From contig QMUP01000074.1 in NCBI GenBank assembly GCA_003660635.1, positions 1 through 5,487 on the forward strand: a stretch of DNA of 5,487 nucleotides, read 5' to 3'. Shown here piece by piece: positions 5,441 through 5,487 of the stretch. The DNA is from Candidatus Wolframiiraptor sp. (GTDB lineage Archaea; Thermoproteota; Nitrososphaeria_A; Caldarchaeales; Wolframiiraptoraceae). How positions within the stretch are numbered: position 1 is the first letter of the stretch; every line of letters begins with the position of its first letter. The position numbers and the translations under genes were made by a program. The notes beneath the pieces were generated by a model. It saw nothing but the letters and a program-made list of their open reading frames with translations. It had not been told where the DNA came from and ran no database searches.

Positions 5441-5449
5441 CTTATATTA
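5441..5449 (+). promoter_or_regulatory. Possible divergent promoter leading to a gene at the right edge
   Basis: CTTATATTA centres about 35 bases before an ATG at 5480-5482. That ATG is followed by GCG and stays open for the remaining bases. Transcription start would fall near 5471, leaving a leader of about 9 bases. Too little sequence remains to tell whether a protein or an RNA gene starts here. The rest of 5417-5487 shows no other recognisable feature. Confidence 0.35.
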
Positions 5450-5487
5450 GGGTTTGAGTCTATCCCTTGTGACGAACTGATGGCGTC

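Overview
The window looks like archaeal chromosomal DNA, probably from a thermophile. It carries an archaeal-type deoxyhypusine synthase, the C-terminal half of a TrmB-family regulator, an HTH protein of a type I recall from archaea, AGG/AGA-rich arginine and ATA-rich isoleucine codon use, and TATA-like promoter elements at archaeal spacing. I cannot name the lineage from this sequence. The genes are tightly packed, with no stretch over about 100 bases lacking a gene. I see no rRNA, tRNA, CRISPR array or insertion sequence.

Layout, left to right. (1) Bases 1-429 (+) hold the C-terminal part of a TrmB-like transcriptional regulator whose beginning lies off the left edge. (2) Bases 470-3223 (+) encode a 917-residue membrane protein of the UPF0182 family (function unknown). 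It has a multi-helix membrane half, a large conserved domain predicted to lie outside the cell, and an unusual C-terminal extension. (3) Bases 3253-3711 (+) encode a small protein with a two-helix membrane hairpin followed by a short Hsp20/CS-like beta-sandwich. (4) Bases 3708-4637 (-) encode deoxyhypusine synthase, which ends tail-to-tail with gene 3. (5) Bases 4660-5358 (-) encode a Cro/C1-type HTH regulator with a conserved archaeal C-terminal domain. (6) Bases 5359-5487 are the control region of gene 5 and contain a likely divergent promoter for a gene that starts at the right edge.

Genes 1-3 form one co-oriented block and genes 4-5 form the opposing block. The plus-strand block may be a small envelope module: a regulator, a large UPF0182 membrane protein and a membrane-anchored chaperone-like protein. 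This is inferred only from order and spacing. The minus-strand block pairs the enzyme that starts hypusine formation on aIF5A with a DNA-binding protein.

The most checkable new signals are regulatory. Two 12-bp direct repeats exactly 21 bp apart flank the TATA box of the HTH gene. A perfect GGAATT/AATTCC dyad lies between the TATA box and start of the deoxyhypusine synthase gene. A strong Shine-Dalgarno sequence moves the HTH start nine codons downstream of the first ATG.
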